This document shows positions 24,515 to 32,712 of a DNA stretch of 64,000 bases, in pieces. The first letter of the stretch is position 1; each line of letters opens with the position of its first letter. The notes beneath the pieces were generated by a model, which saw only the letters and a program-made list of their open reading frames with translations, was not told the DNA's origin and did no database searches. A program made the translations under genes and the position numbers. The stretch is from Nonomuraea aridisoli. Lineage in GTDB: Bacteria > Actinomycetota > Actinomycetes > Streptosporangiales > Streptosporangiaceae. The stretch is taken from NCBI RefSeq assembly GCF_003236395.1, contig NZ_POUD01000006.1, forward strand, positions 1 through 64,000. The letters are read 5' to 3'.

Positions 24515-25276
24515 TCAGCCGAACTGCTGCCAGCCGAGCCTGATCACCATCGCCACGACCACGACCAGCAGCACGATCCGGACGAACGCCGCCCCGCGCC
24601 TGAGCGCCATCCGCGCGCCGAACTGGGCGCCGGCCACGTTGCAGACCGCCATGCCGAGGCCGAGCGCCCAGTGCACGTGCCCCTGCGCCCCGAACACGGC
24701 CAGCGCCCCGAGGTTCGTGCCGACGTTGATGATCTTCGCGGAGGCGGAGGCGGAGACGAAGTCGAGCCCGAGGATGGTGGTGAAGGCGATGATGAGGAAC
24801 GTGCCCGTGCCCGGCCCCATGATGCCGTCGTAGAAGGCGATCCCGACGCCCGCGGTCGCGACCGCGGCGGCCACGCGCGGCCCGGTCCGCAGCCGCGGCT
24901 CCGGCACGGCGCCCATCGACGGCCGCAGCGTCACGAACACGGCCACGGCCACCAGCACCACCATCACGGCCGGGCGCAGCACCTCGGCGGAGATGGCCGC
25001 CGCCGCCCACGCGCCCAGCCCGGCGCTCAGCACGGCGAGGGCCGCGCCGGGCAGCGCCACCCGCCGGTCGACCTTGGCGGAGCGCGCGTACGCGACGGCG
25101 GCGGAGGCCGTGCCGAACACCGAGGAGAACTTGTTGGTGGCCATCGCCTCGACCGTCGGCATGCCGGTCACGAGGATGGCGGGGAGTTGCAGGAGACCGC
25201 CGCCGCCCACGACGGCGTCGACCCATCCCGCCCCGGCCGCCGCCGCCAGCAACACCAGGATCTGCTCCAGCGGCAC
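24515..25276 (-). CDS. TSUP (TauE/SafE) family transporter
   Basis: This is a 253-residue, eight-helix membrane protein of the TSUP family. Features: GAGWVDAVVGGGGLLQLPAI at the N-terminus and GIAFYDGIMGPGTGTFLI in the second half, the two inverted-repeat signatures. Members export sulfite or sulfonates, or import other anions. It is the first gene of the minus-strand run to 21908. Confidence 0.87.
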   Translation of the reverse strand: MPLEQILVLLAAAAGAGWVDAVVGGGGLLQLPAILVTGMPTVEAMATNKFSSVFGTASAAVAYARSAKVDRRVALPGAALAVLSAGLGAWAAAAISAEVLRPAVMVVLVAVAVFVTLRPSMGAVPEPRLRTGPRVAAAVATAGVGIAFYDGIMGPGTGTFLIIAFTTILGLDFVSASASAKIINVGTNLGALAVFGAQGHVHWALGLGMAVCNVAGAQFGARMALRRGAAFVRIVLLVVVVAMVIRLGWQQFG

Positions 25277-25354
25277 GCGCCACTCCCCCGAAAAATCCCC
25301 CGATAAACCCCAAGAGTGTATAAGTCGGGTTTTAGGGGCTCGGCCTCGGGCTGA

Positions 25355-26359
25355 TCACACAGCCTTGCCCAGCTCGGTGAGGTGGTCCTCACTCATGGGA
25401 GCCCGTCCCGCCTCGACGTCGGCCAGCCGGGCGAGCAGGCCGCGCAGCAGCGGCACCGGCGTCCCGTCCGACCCGGCCCGCGCCAGCACGGGCCGGTAGT
25501 GCTCGTGCACCTCGATCGGGCGGCGCCGCACGGCGATGTCACGCCAGATGCCGCTGCGGTCCTTCGGCTGGGTACGCAGCCATGCCGTGAGCCGGTCGGT
25601 GGCCTCCTCCCGCGCCCGCTCCGGCGCGCCCGGCGCGTAGGCGGCGGCGTCGAAGGCGTCGAACGGCTCCAGCCGCAGCCCGAGCCCGCCCGCCACCGCG
25701 AACACCTCGGCCACCAGCGCGTGCATGAGCGGCCGGTGCCGGTCGATCAGGTCGGCCATCGGCGCGTCGGCCAGCGCGGTCGCGCTGAGCATGGCCCCGA
25801 ACCCGAGCTTGGCCCACAGGTGGCCGCCGATGTTGCCGGTCGCCTTCGCGCCGAGCCCGGCCAGGTCGGCGACCAGCCGGTCCACCCGCTCGCTGGGGCG
25901 CCCGTCGAGCTCGCCGATCACGAACGCCCCCGGCCCGCCGTCGCGCACGACGCCCGGTTCCACCACGTCGGCGAAGATGTTGACGAACGAGCCCACGACG
26001 CGTTCGGCGCCGACGTACTCGGCGATGAGCTGCTCGTTGAGCCCGTTCTGCACCGACACGACGTGGCCGCCGGGGTCGAGCCGGGGCGCGATCCAGGCCG
26101 CCGCCCCGGCCGTGGCCTGCGACTTCACACACAGGAGCACGCGGTGCAGTGGCCCGTCCGCCTCCTCAGGGGTGGCCGCGCCGAGCCGGACGTGTTCGTC
26201 GCCGCCGGCCCGGCGCAGCACGAGGCCGTCGCGCCGGACCGCCGCCACGTGGGCGGGGTCGGCGTCGACGAGGAGCACCTCGTGGCCGCCCCGCGCCAGG
26301 TGGAAGGCGATGGTGCCGCCGATGGCCCCGCCGCCGACGATCGTGTAGGGGGCGTTCAT
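25355..26359 (-). CDS. 2-dehydropantoate 2-reductase-like (PanE/ApbA) oxidoreductase
   Basis: This is a 334-residue NADP-dependent reductase. The N-terminus holds the dinucleotide fold IVGGGAIGGTIAFHLARGG and LLVDADP; the catalytic region has QNGLNEQ and KLGFGAML (with the family Lys). True pantothenate genes are not adjacent; because it ends a catabolic-looking operon, it may act on a different 2-keto acid. The start overlaps the SDR stop by 4 nt. Confidence 0.85.
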   Translation of the reverse strand: MNAPYTIVGGGAIGGTIAFHLARGGHEVLLVDADPAHVAAVRRDGLVLRRAGGDEHVRLGAATPEEADGPLHRVLLCVKSQATAGAAAWIAPRLDPGGHVVSVQNGLNEQLIAEYVGAERVVGSFVNIFADVVEPGVVRDGGPGAFVIGELDGRPSERVDRLVADLAGLGAKATGNIGGHLWAKLGFGAMLSATALADAPMADLIDRHRPLMHALVAEVFAVAGGLGLRLEPFDAFDAAAYAPGAPERAREEATDRLTAWLRTQPKDRSGIWRDIAVRRRPIEVHEHYRPVLARAGSDGTPVPLLRGLLARLADVEAGRAPMSEDHLTELGKAV

Positions 26360-27126
26360 CCGCGTTGCACCTCGCTCATTCCGTTCCAGTGCAGGGGCAG
26401 GGCGGTGGTGCCCGCCGACGCGCCGCCGTCCACCCGCAGCACGGCGCCCGTCACCCAGCCGGCCTCCTCGCCGGCCAGCCAGCGCACGGCCCCGGCGACG
26501 TCCGCCGGCAGCCCGCGCCGGCCGAGCGGGTTGGCCGAGACGGCGGCGGCGTACTCCTCGGTGACGGGGTTGGCGGGGCTGTCGACGGTGACGAAGCCGG
26601 GGCTGACCGCGTTGACGCGCACGCCGAGCGGGCCGAGCTCGACGGCCGCGGCCTTGGTGAGCATCTCCAGCGCGGCCTTCGACGTGCAGTAGTGGGCCGC
26701 GCCGGGCCGGGCGCGCAGGGCGGCGCCCGAGGCGATGTTCACCACCACGCCGGAGCGCCCCTCCGCGGCGCAGGCCCGGCCGAAGGCGGCGGTGACCAGC
26801 ATGGGGGCGCGGACGTTGACGTGCTGCACGCGGTCCCACCGGGCGGCGGTCATCTCCAGGAACGGCGTGGCCGGGTAGATGCCGGCCGCGTTCACCACGA
26901 CGTCCACCGGGCCGTGCTCGCGCCAGGCCCGCTCCACCAGCCCCGCGGCCTGCTCCGCGTCGGCCAGGTCGGCGACGATCCGCCCGGTGCCGACGCGGGC
27001 CGCCATCTCGGCCAGGGGTTCGGGCCGCGTGTCCACGGCGGTGACGCGGTCGCCGGTCGCGAACAGCTCGCAGACGGCGGCGCCGATGCCACCGGCCGCG
27101 CCGGTGACCAGGACGTGGCGGGTCAT
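26356..27126 (-). CDS. SDR family oxidoreductase
   Basis: This is a 256-residue classical short-chain dehydrogenase/reductase. It has VTGAAGGIGAAV (cofactor loop), NAAGIYP, catalytic Ser in VNIASGAA, Y-x3-K in HYCTSKAALEML, and PGFVTVDSP. D34-like residue after strand 2 (AVDTRPE) indicates NAD(H) preference. It overlaps the neighbours on both sides by 4 nt, so it belongs to the five-gene operon. Confidence 0.9.
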   Translation of the reverse strand: MTRHVLVTGAAGGIGAAVCELFATGDRVTAVDTRPEPLAEMAARVGTGRIVADLADAEQAAGLVERAWREHGPVDVVVNAAGIYPATPFLEMTAARWDRVQHVNVRAPMLVTAAFGRACAAEGRSGVVVNIASGAALRARPGAAHYCTSKAALEMLTKAAAVELGPLGVRVNAVSPGFVTVDSPANPVTEEYAAAVSANPLGRRGLPADVAGAVRWLAGEEAGWVTGAVLRVDGGASAGTTALPLHWNGMSEVQRG

Positions 27127-28412
27127 GTCAGCTCCTTTCCCCGGGTCTCGGGCATGGTGGCGTAGACGGCGACGCCGACGAGCGCGGCGGCGGCCACGTA
27201 CAGCCACACCTTGTCGCCGTGGCCGCTGGAGCTCAGCCAGGTGGTGACGTACGGGGCGGTGCCGCCGAAGACGGCGACGGACAGCGCGTACGGCAGGCCG
27301 ATCCCGGTCGTGCGGACCTCGGCGGGGAACTGCTCGGCCATGATCACCGCGCAGTTGGCGGAGTAGCCCACGAGGAACACCATGCCGACGAGCTCGATGG
27401 CCAGCAGCGAGCCGAACCCGCCGTTCAGGAACTGGAACGCCGGCCAGGCCAGCAGCAGGAAGCCCACCGCGAAGGCGAGCATCGTGGGCTTGCGTCCCAC
27501 CAGGTCGGACAGCAGCCCGCCGAACGGCAGCAGGATGAGGAAGATCAGCACCGCGATCGTGTTGGCCAGCAGCGCCTGGTTCAGCGGAATCCCGGTGGCC
27601 ACATGCGCATATGTCGGCATATAGCTGACCCAGATGTAGTACAGCAGCGTCCCGGCGATCGTCACGCCCGCCACCCGCAGCGCGGCCCGGGGATGGTCCC
27701 TGACCATCGCGACCAGCGGGTTGGAGCGGGTGCGGCCGGACGACTTGACCTCGGCGAACGCCTCGGTCTCGGGCACCGAGACCCGCAGCCAGAGGCCGAC
27801 CAGCCCGAGCAGGCCGCCGATGAGGAACGCGATCCGCCAGCCCCAGCTCTGCAGCGCCGCCTCGTCCAGCGTCGAGGTGAGCACCGTGCCGAGCGCGGAG
27901 GCGACCAGCACGCCGCCGCCCACCGAGACCTGCTGCCAGGACCCGGCGAACGCCCGCCGCCCGCGCGCCGCCGACTCCACGAGGAAGGCGGAGGAGGTGC
28001 CGAACTCGCCGCCGGCCGAGAAGCCCTGGACCAGGCGGGCCAGCACCAGGACGATCGGCGCGGCGATGCCGATGGTCTCGTAACCGGGGCAGATCGCGAT
28101 GGCGAACGAGGCGCCCGCCATCAGCGAGATCGTCAGCGTCAGCCCCTTCTTGCGGCCGTGCCGGTCGCCGTACGCGCCGAGCAGGGCGCCGCCGATGGGC
28201 CGCATGAGGAAGCCGACGGCGAAGACGGCCAGCGTGGACAGCAGGCTCGCGGTGGAGTCGCCGGAGGGGAAGAACTGGCGGGAGAAGATCGCGGCGAACG
28301 TGGTGTAGATGGCCCAGTCGACCCATTCGACGGTGTTGCCGATCGCGCCGGCGACGATCGCCTTGCGCTGTGCGGGGGTGAGTTTGGTGGGGGCGGGGGC
28401 GGCGACCGTCAT
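27123..28412 (-). CDS. MFS transporter, MHS type
   Basis: This is a 429-residue, 12-helix transporter of the metabolite:H+ symporter subfamily. Seen: GNTVEWVDWAIYTTFAAIF in helix 1, GDRHGRKKGLTLTI in loop 2-3, and SDLVGRKPTML in the central repeat. It probably imports the substrate of the surrounding enzymes. It overlaps both neighbours by 4 nt. The open frame extends to 29273 only as a shadow of the deacetylase gene. Confidence 0.9.
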   Translation of the reverse strand: MTVAAPAPTKLTPAQRKAIVAGAIGNTVEWVDWAIYTTFAAIFSRQFFPSGDSTASLLSTLAVFAVGFLMRPIGGALLGAYGDRHGRKKGLTLTISLMAGASFAIAICPGYETIGIAAPIVLVLARLVQGFSAGGEFGTSSAFLVESAARGRRAFAGSWQQVSVGGGVLVASALGTVLTSTLDEAALQSWGWRIAFLIGGLLGLVGLWLRVSVPETEAFAEVKSSGRTRSNPLVAMVRDHPRAALRVAGVTIAGTLLYYIWVSYMPTYAHVATGIPLNQALLANTIAVLIFLILLPFGGLLSDLVGRKPTMLAFAVGFLLLAWPAFQFLNGGFGSLLAIELVGMVFLVGYSANCAVIMAEQFPAEVRTTGIGLPYALSVAVFGGTAPYVTTWLSSSGHGDKVWLYVAAAALVGVAVYATMPETRGKELT

Positions 28413-29296
28413 GCGTGCTCCAGGACGTAGTCGGCGATCTGGGCATGGGTGGCGTACCAGACGCCCTCGTGGGCGTCGATGTGCTCCAGCAGCTCCGTGA
28501 GGGCGGCCATGCGGGAGCGGTGCCCGATGATGTGGGGGTGCATGGTGAGCTGGAACAGCCCGCCCTCGGCGTAGGCGGCGTCGAACTCGTCGCGCCAGAT
28601 CCCGGCCACCTCGCGCGGCGGCGTGTACGGCCGCAGCGAGCCGTAGCGCTCCATCATCAGGTAGGGGGCGTCGTCCCTGATCCACTCGACGGGGATCTCC
28701 ACGATGCCGGTCGGCTCGCCCCCGGCGAGCAGCTCGTACGGCTCGTCGTCGGCCATCAGCGAGGAGTCGTAGGTCAGGCCCAGCTCGCGGGTGATGGCGA
28801 GGGTGTGGTCGGAGAAGTCCCACGACGGGGTGCGGATGCCCACCGGGCGTGTGCCGGCCAGCCGCTCCAGGGTGTCGGCGGCGCGCAGGGCGAGCTCCCG
28901 CTCCTGCGCCGGCTCCAGCGTCATGTTGCGCTCGTGGATCCAGCCGTGCATGGCGACCTCGTGGCCGGCGGCGACGTAGCCGCGCACCTCCTCGGGGTGC
29001 AGCAGCGCGGAGACCGCCGGCATGAAGAACGAGGCCGGGACGCCGAAGCGCTCCAGCAGGCGCAGCACGCGCGGGGCGCCGACGCGGGAGCCGTACTCGC
29101 CCTGGGCGAGCTTGCCGGGGCGGGTCTCGCCGTCGCGCAGCGGGATCGTCTCGTGGTCGGAGTCGAACGACAGCGCGACGGCGACGCGGGCGCCGCCGGG
29201 CCAGGTGCGCGGACGCAGGCTGCGCCCGGCGCGCACCCGCTCGACGTGACCGCGCCAGGTCTGCTCGTCCCACCGCCAGGGCTGCTGTTCGGTCAT
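28409..29296 (-). CDS. Polysaccharide deacetylase family protein, PuuE/imidase-like
   Basis: This is a 295-residue NodB-fold metal hydrolase. The metal site is ALSFDSDHET (residues 41-50) and the His pair HGWIH (H117, H121); PSWDFSDHT and LTMHPHIIGH are further conserved patches. The DSDHE variant and the lack of signal peptide resemble the cytosolic PuuE allantoinase / cyclic imidase branch rather than secreted chitin or peptidoglycan deacetylases. With the transporter and two oxidoreductases it suggests ring-opening of an imported cyclic amide. GGAGAAC precedes ATG 29296. Confidence 0.85.
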   Translation of the reverse strand: MTEQQPWRWDEQTWRGHVERVRAGRSLRPRTWPGGARVAVALSFDSDHETIPLRDGETRPGKLAQGEYGSRVGAPRVLRLLERFGVPASFFMPAVSALLHPEEVRGYVAAGHEVAMHGWIHERNMTLEPAQERELALRAADTLERLAGTRPVGIRTPSWDFSDHTLAITRELGLTYDSSLMADDEPYELLAGGEPTGIVEIPVEWIRDDAPYLMMERYGSLRPYTPPREVAGIWRDEFDAAYAEGGLFQLTMHPHIIGHRSRMAALTELLEHIDAHEGVWYATHAQIADYVLEHA

Positions 29297-30315
29297 GGTG
29301 CGGGGTTCTCCGTTCGTGCGGCGGGGGTGGGCGCCCACGCGCGTTTGAGCGTGGTCAGCTGGAGGGTCACGTCGGCGGCGCGAAGGCCGGGCAGGGAGCC
29401 GACGTCGCCGGTCAGGTAGCGGAACAGGCCGCCGTAGTGGCGCAGCGCCACCTGCCCGACCAGGTTGAAGCGGCCGGTGGTGGCCGACAGGTAGCGGGTC
29501 GAGGGATGCGCGGCGAGCTGCTGCCCGGCCCGCTCTAGCAGGCCGGGCTCGACCTCCAGCCAGAGCATGAACTCCACCGCGTAGCCGAGCACCTCGGGCT
29601 CGGTCAGCGTGCGGAAGCGCAGGCAGCCGCGGCGCACCAGCGACTCGACCCGCCGTTTGGCGGTCGACTCGCTACTGCCTACGGCCCTGGCCAGCGTCTT
29701 GTACGGCATGCGGCCGTCCTCGCCGAGCGCCTGGATGATCGCCAGCTCCAGCGCGTCGAGCCGTTCCGGCGTGCCCTCGCCGACGCGGTCCTCGAACGGC
29801 GGCTCGGCCGCGTCGCGCAGCTCGGCGGTGGCCCGCTCGTCGAGGACCCCGGGGTTCCAGTCGTGGTTGGAGACGAACGTCCGCATGACCGCGTGCGTCT
29901 CGCTCCCGGTGACCCGGTCGCCCCCGGGCACGTCGGCCACCATGATCCGCCCGATGTCGGCGTGGGAGGGCACCACGAACTCGGCCACGCAGTCGGCGCT
30001 GCCCGACACCACCGCGACGAACCTGGCCTGCGGCCGGCCGGCGATAGCGGCGGCCACGTCGTACGTGGTGCCGGGCCGGCAGCGCAGCCGGCTCAGCACC
30101 GGCACCCCGAGCCCGCAGCGCAGGACGTCGGCCACGCCGATCACCTTCAGCAGCCCGCCGTCGCCGAGCAGGCCGGCCCGGCGGACCACGGTGGACTCGC
30201 TCGCGCCGACGAGCCGGGCGATGAGGCTCCACGGGGCCCGCCCGTTCAACTGCAGGGCCGCGACGATCCCCCGGTCCAGCTCGTCGATCTGGACGCCTTC
30301 TTGCATGGACCCCAT
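29293..30315 (-). CDS. Double-domain Lrp/AsnC family regulator
   Basis: This is a 340-residue regulator made of two Lrp-type units in tandem. The first HTH is near residues 11-50 (IDELDRGIVAALQLNGRAPW) and the second near 186-235 (LDALELAIIQALGEDGRMPY, then SSESTAKRRVESL). It is the first gene of the five-gene operon and overlaps the deacetylase gene by 4 nt. A 9-bp inverted repeat lies in its upstream region (30344-30385). It probably controls the operon in response to its substrate. ATG 30306 is an alternative start. Confidence 0.88.
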   Translation of the reverse strand: MGSMQEGVQIDELDRGIVAALQLNGRAPWSLIARLVGASESTVVRRAGLLGDGGLLKVIGVADVLRCGLGVPVLSRLRCRPGTTYDVAAAIAGRPQARFVAVVSGSADCVAEFVVPSHADIGRIMVADVPGGDRVTGSETHAVMRTFVSNHDWNPGVLDERATAELRDAAEPPFEDRVGEGTPERLDALELAIIQALGEDGRMPYKTLARAVGSSESTAKRRVESLVRRGCLRFRTLTEPEVLGYAVEFMLWLEVEPGLLERAGQQLAAHPSTRYLSATTGRFNLVGQVALRHYGGLFRYLTGDVGSLPGLRAADVTLQLTTLKRAWAPTPAARTENPAP

Positions 30316-30343
30316 GCTGACTGACGGAATCCCTCAAAATCAA

Positions 30344-30385
30344 GGCAAAGTTGACCTAATCCCCTGAATCCGCCCAAACTTTGCC
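30344..30385. promoter_or_regulatory. Inverted repeat upstream of the Lrp operon
   Basis: GGCAAAGTT (30344-30352) and AACTTTGCC (30377-30385) are perfect 9-bp arms with centres 33 nt apart (three helical turns). They lie 29-70 nt upstream of the Lrp start, the region where Lrp-type proteins commonly bind. Assignment to this regulator is inference. Confidence 0.55.
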
Positions 30386-30406
30386 ATCGTCTCCGGGCAC
30401 CGAAGA

Positions 30407-30445
30407 GGGGGAGCGCCGTGTCCGGCGAGGACACGGCGCTCCCCC
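30407..30445 (-). terminator. Strong hairpin terminator of the clpP operon
   Basis: GGGGGAGCGCCGTGTCC and GGACACGGCGCTCCCCC form a perfect 17-bp stem with a 5-nt loop (GGCGA), 16 nt downstream of the clpP stop. On the minus strand it is followed by TCTTCG, not a T tract. It also insulates the Lrp operon promoter. Confidence 0.8.
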
Positions 30446-30461
30446 TGGCGGGCCGGCGGGA

Positions 30462-31076
30462 TCAGCGGGTGGCGGCGAGCGTGCGCTTCCTGGAGGCGTA
30501 GATGTCGTCGACCAGCCCGTACGAGCGGGCCTGCTCAGCGGTGAAGATGCGGTCGCGCTCGATGTCCTTCCTGATCTCCAGCACGCCGCGCCCGGTGTGC
30601 CGCGACAGGATCTCCTCCTGCTGGTCGCGCATCCGCAGGATCTCCCTGGCGTGGATCTCCAGGTCGCTGCCCTGGCCGCGCCCGCCCTCGGTGTGGGGCT
30701 GGTGCAGCAGCACCCGCGCGTGCGGCAGCGCCGCCCGCTTGCCCGGCGTGCCGGCCGCGAGCAGCACCGCCGCCGCCGAGGACGCCTCGCCGACGCAGAC
30801 CGTGTGGATCTCCGGCCGGACGAACTGCATCGTGTCGTAGATCGCCGCCATCGCCGTGAACGATCCGCCCGGCGAGTTGATGTAGATGTTGATGTCCTGG
30901 TCGGGGTCGATCGACTCCAGCGTGAGCAACTGGGCCATCACGGCGTTGGCCACGCCGTCGTCGATCGGGGTGCCGAGGAAGATGACGCGGTCTTCGAACA
31001 GCTTGGTGTAGGGGTTCAGCTCGCGCACGCCGTAGGAGGTGCGCTCGGTGAACGACGGCAGGATGTAGCCGCTCAT
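30462..31076 (-). CDS. clpP: ATP-dependent Clp protease proteolytic subunit
   Basis: This is a 204-residue ClpP subunit. The catalytic triad is Ser in GEASSAAAV (S100), His in LLHQPH (H125) and Asp in RDRIF. The usual GxAASMG is altered to GEASSAA, and the N-terminal loop is long (MSGYILPSFTERTSYGVREL). Such variants are the second partner of clpP pairs. It begins 1 nt after the stop of the other clpP, so the two probably form a mixed 14-mer. A strong terminator follows. Confidence 0.93.
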   Translation of the reverse strand: MSGYILPSFTERTSYGVRELNPYTKLFEDRVIFLGTPIDDGVANAVMAQLLTLESIDPDQDINIYINSPGGSFTAMAAIYDTMQFVRPEIHTVCVGEASSAAAVLLAAGTPGKRAALPHARVLLHQPHTEGGRGQGSDLEIHAREILRMRDQQEEILSRHTGRGVLEIRKDIERDRIFTAEQARSYGLVDDIYASRKRTLAATR

Positions 31077-31077
31077 A

Positions 31078-31644
31078 TCAGTTCATCCCTTCGGCGATGT
31101 GGTCGACGATGCCGTACTCGAGCGCCTCCTGCGCCGTGAACCAGCGGTCACGGTCGGAGTCGGCCTGGATGCGCTCGAGGGGCTGGCCGGTGTGGTGGGC
31201 GATGATCTCGGCGATCCGGCGCTTGGTGTAGATCATGTTGTCGGCCTGGATCTGGATGTCGCTGGCCGAGCCGCCGATGCCGCCCAGCGGCTGGTGCATC
31301 ACGACGCGGGAGTTGGGCAGGGCGTAGCGCTTGCCCTTCGCGCCCGCCGTCAGCAGCACCTGGCCCATGGAGGCGGCGAAGCCCATCGCCACCGTCGCCA
31401 CGTCGCACGGAACGAACTGCATCATGTCGTAGAGCGCCATCCCGGCCGTCACCGAGCCGCCCGGGGAATTGATGTAAAGCGTTATGTCGCGCTTGGGGTC
31501 CTCGGCCGCGAGCAAAAGCAGCTCGCCGCAGAGCCGGTTGCAAATCTCGTCGTCGACCTCCTGCCCGAGGACGACGATGCGCTCCTTCAGCAGGCGCTGG
31601 CTCAGCTGGTCAGGCCAGGCCGCGGCGCGCTGGGTCTCCGTCAT
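31078..31644 (-). CDS. clpP: ATP-dependent Clp protease proteolytic subunit
   Basis: This is a 188-residue ClpP subunit with canonical active site: S92 in [11 protein letters not shown]117 in VMHQPLGG, and Asp in [25 protein letters not shown] is the conserved handle-side segment. It is the first gene of the two-clpP operon. In Streptomyces a second clpP pair is controlled by PopR or ClgR-type regulators; here the upstream region carries a ClgR-like box and a palindrome next to the ribosome site. Confidence 0.93.
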   Translation of the reverse strand: MTETQRAAAWPDQLSQRLLKERIVVLGQEVDDEICNRLCGELLLLAAEDPKRDITLYINSPGGSVTAGMALYDMMQFVPCDVATVAMGFAASMGQVLLTAGAKGKRYALPNSRVVMHQPLGGIGGSASDIQIQADNMIYTKRRIAEIIAHHTGQPLERIQADSDRDRWFTAQEALEYGIVDHIAEGMN

Positions 31645-31658
31645 GCCGGTCGCCTTTC

Positions 31659-31678
31659 TTCGCGGGTATATCCGCGAA
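31659..31678. promoter_or_regulatory. Palindrome in the 5' leader of the clpP operon
   Basis: TTCGCGG-GTATAT-CCGCGAA has perfect 7-bp arms. It starts 15 nt upstream of the ATG and, by the promoter assigned here, covers the first ~20 nt of the transcript. It can act as an operator or as an mRNA hairpin that precedes the AAAGG ribosome site. Confidence 0.6.
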
Positions 31679-31682
31679 AAAC

Positions 31683-31731
31683 GCTAGACCCGCGCGCCGC
31701 GAATTCCGCAATCTTTTCGCTGGCGGCGCAT
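31683..31731 (-). promoter_or_regulatory. Putative clpP promoter with ClgR-like box
   Basis: On the minus strand: TTGCGG (31711-31706), 17 nt, TCTAGC (31688-31683). Just upstream, CGC-N5-GCG (31728-31718, reading CGCCGCCAGCG) resembles the ClgR box known from clp genes of Streptomyces, Corynebacterium and Mycobacterium, at a position expected for an activator (about -45). The box match is approximate. Confidence 0.45.
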
Positions 31732-31802
31732 TTCTCTAAGGGCGCATTACTCCCTCAGCGAATTTCCATCGACATTCAATCCCGAATATGAGAACGCCCG
31801 GC

Positions 31803-32666
31803 CTACGGGCGCAGCCCCGCGCGCCGCATCAGCTCCCCGGCCGGCAGCACGGTCGCCTCGGTCGCGCTGAGCCCGGTGACGGCCAGGGCCCGGTCCACCA
31901 GGTGCAGCCCCACCGCGTAGCCGGCCATGTCCGGGATGCCGCGCGGCTCCTGACCGAACCGGCGCGTGGGGCCGTCGCCCAGCACGTACGCGGAGGTGTG
32001 CTGCATCCCGGCCAGGTCGAAGTCGGCCATGATCCGCTCGTACGCGCGTTCGAACGCCTCTCCCCGCACCATCGACGACCACGGCCCCATGGCCTGCGGC
32101 CCCGACAGCTCCCGGACGAACGCCTCGGCCAGACCCTCGGCCACGACGTGCTCGCCGACCGTCACCGTGGCCGGGTTCCACTCAACGGTCTGGTAGCGGG
32201 CGTTGTGGTGGAACTCGTGCACCGCCAGATGCCCGATCTTGCCGATCACCTCGTCCGACGGCCAGGCCAGCAGGTAGAGCCAGCCGGGCGCGCCGCCCAT
32301 GCCGTAGTAGCCGGCGGCGGTCTTCATGAGGTGCTCGTTGTCGGGGTTCCCCATCATGAACATGACCTGCAGCGATCCCGGACGCCCGGCCATGCCCAGC
32401 CGCCGCGCGGCGCGCTCCAGCTCGCGCCGCACCTGGCCGAGCACGTCGGCCTCGATCATGCTCCGGACGGCGGCCGGGTAACGCGGGTCCTCGATGTCGA
32501 CGCGGAAGCCGCCGCCGCCGTGGTGGATGTCGACGATGTCGCCGGGCATCGGGATCGACTGCCGGATCGGCGCGAGCAGCTCCCGCAACGCCGCGGGCCG
32601 CTCGCCGAGCGGCCGGGCGAGCAGGCCGTCCATCGCCGTGAGGGTGTCGTGAACGATGATCTCCAT
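31803..32666 (-). CDS. DUF2268 predicted Zn-dependent protease
   Basis: This is a 287-residue protein of the DUF2268 group with a gluzincin-like metal motif HEFHH (H150, E151, H154) in LAVHEFHHNARY and a downstream EGLAEAFVREL that can give the third ligand. No signal peptide or membrane helix is seen, so it is cytosolic. Function unknown beyond predicted peptidase activity. Confidence 0.82.
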   Translation of the reverse strand: MEIIVHDTLTAMDGLLARPLGERPAALRELLAPIRQSIPMPGDIVDIHHGGGGFRVDIEDPRYPAAVRSMIEADVLGQVRRELERAARRLGMAGRPGSLQVMFMMGNPDNEHLMKTAAGYYGMGGAPGWLYLLAWPSDEVIGKIGHLAVHEFHHNARYQTVEWNPATVTVGEHVVAEGLAEAFVRELSGPQAMGPWSSMVRGEAFERAYERIMADFDLAGMQHTSAYVLGDGPTRRFGQEPRGIPDMAGYAVGLHLVDRALAVTGLSATEATVLPAGELMRRAGLRP

Positions 32667-32712
32667 GCCGCCCGACGCTAGAGCCTGACGTTACGTGAGG
32701 CTCAAGTCGGCG

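Noticed and set aside
24440..25306. Plus-strand open frame with His/Asp-rich composition opposite the TSUP gene
   Set aside because: Composition is that of a GC-rich shadow; the minus-strand TSUP transporter is unambiguous.
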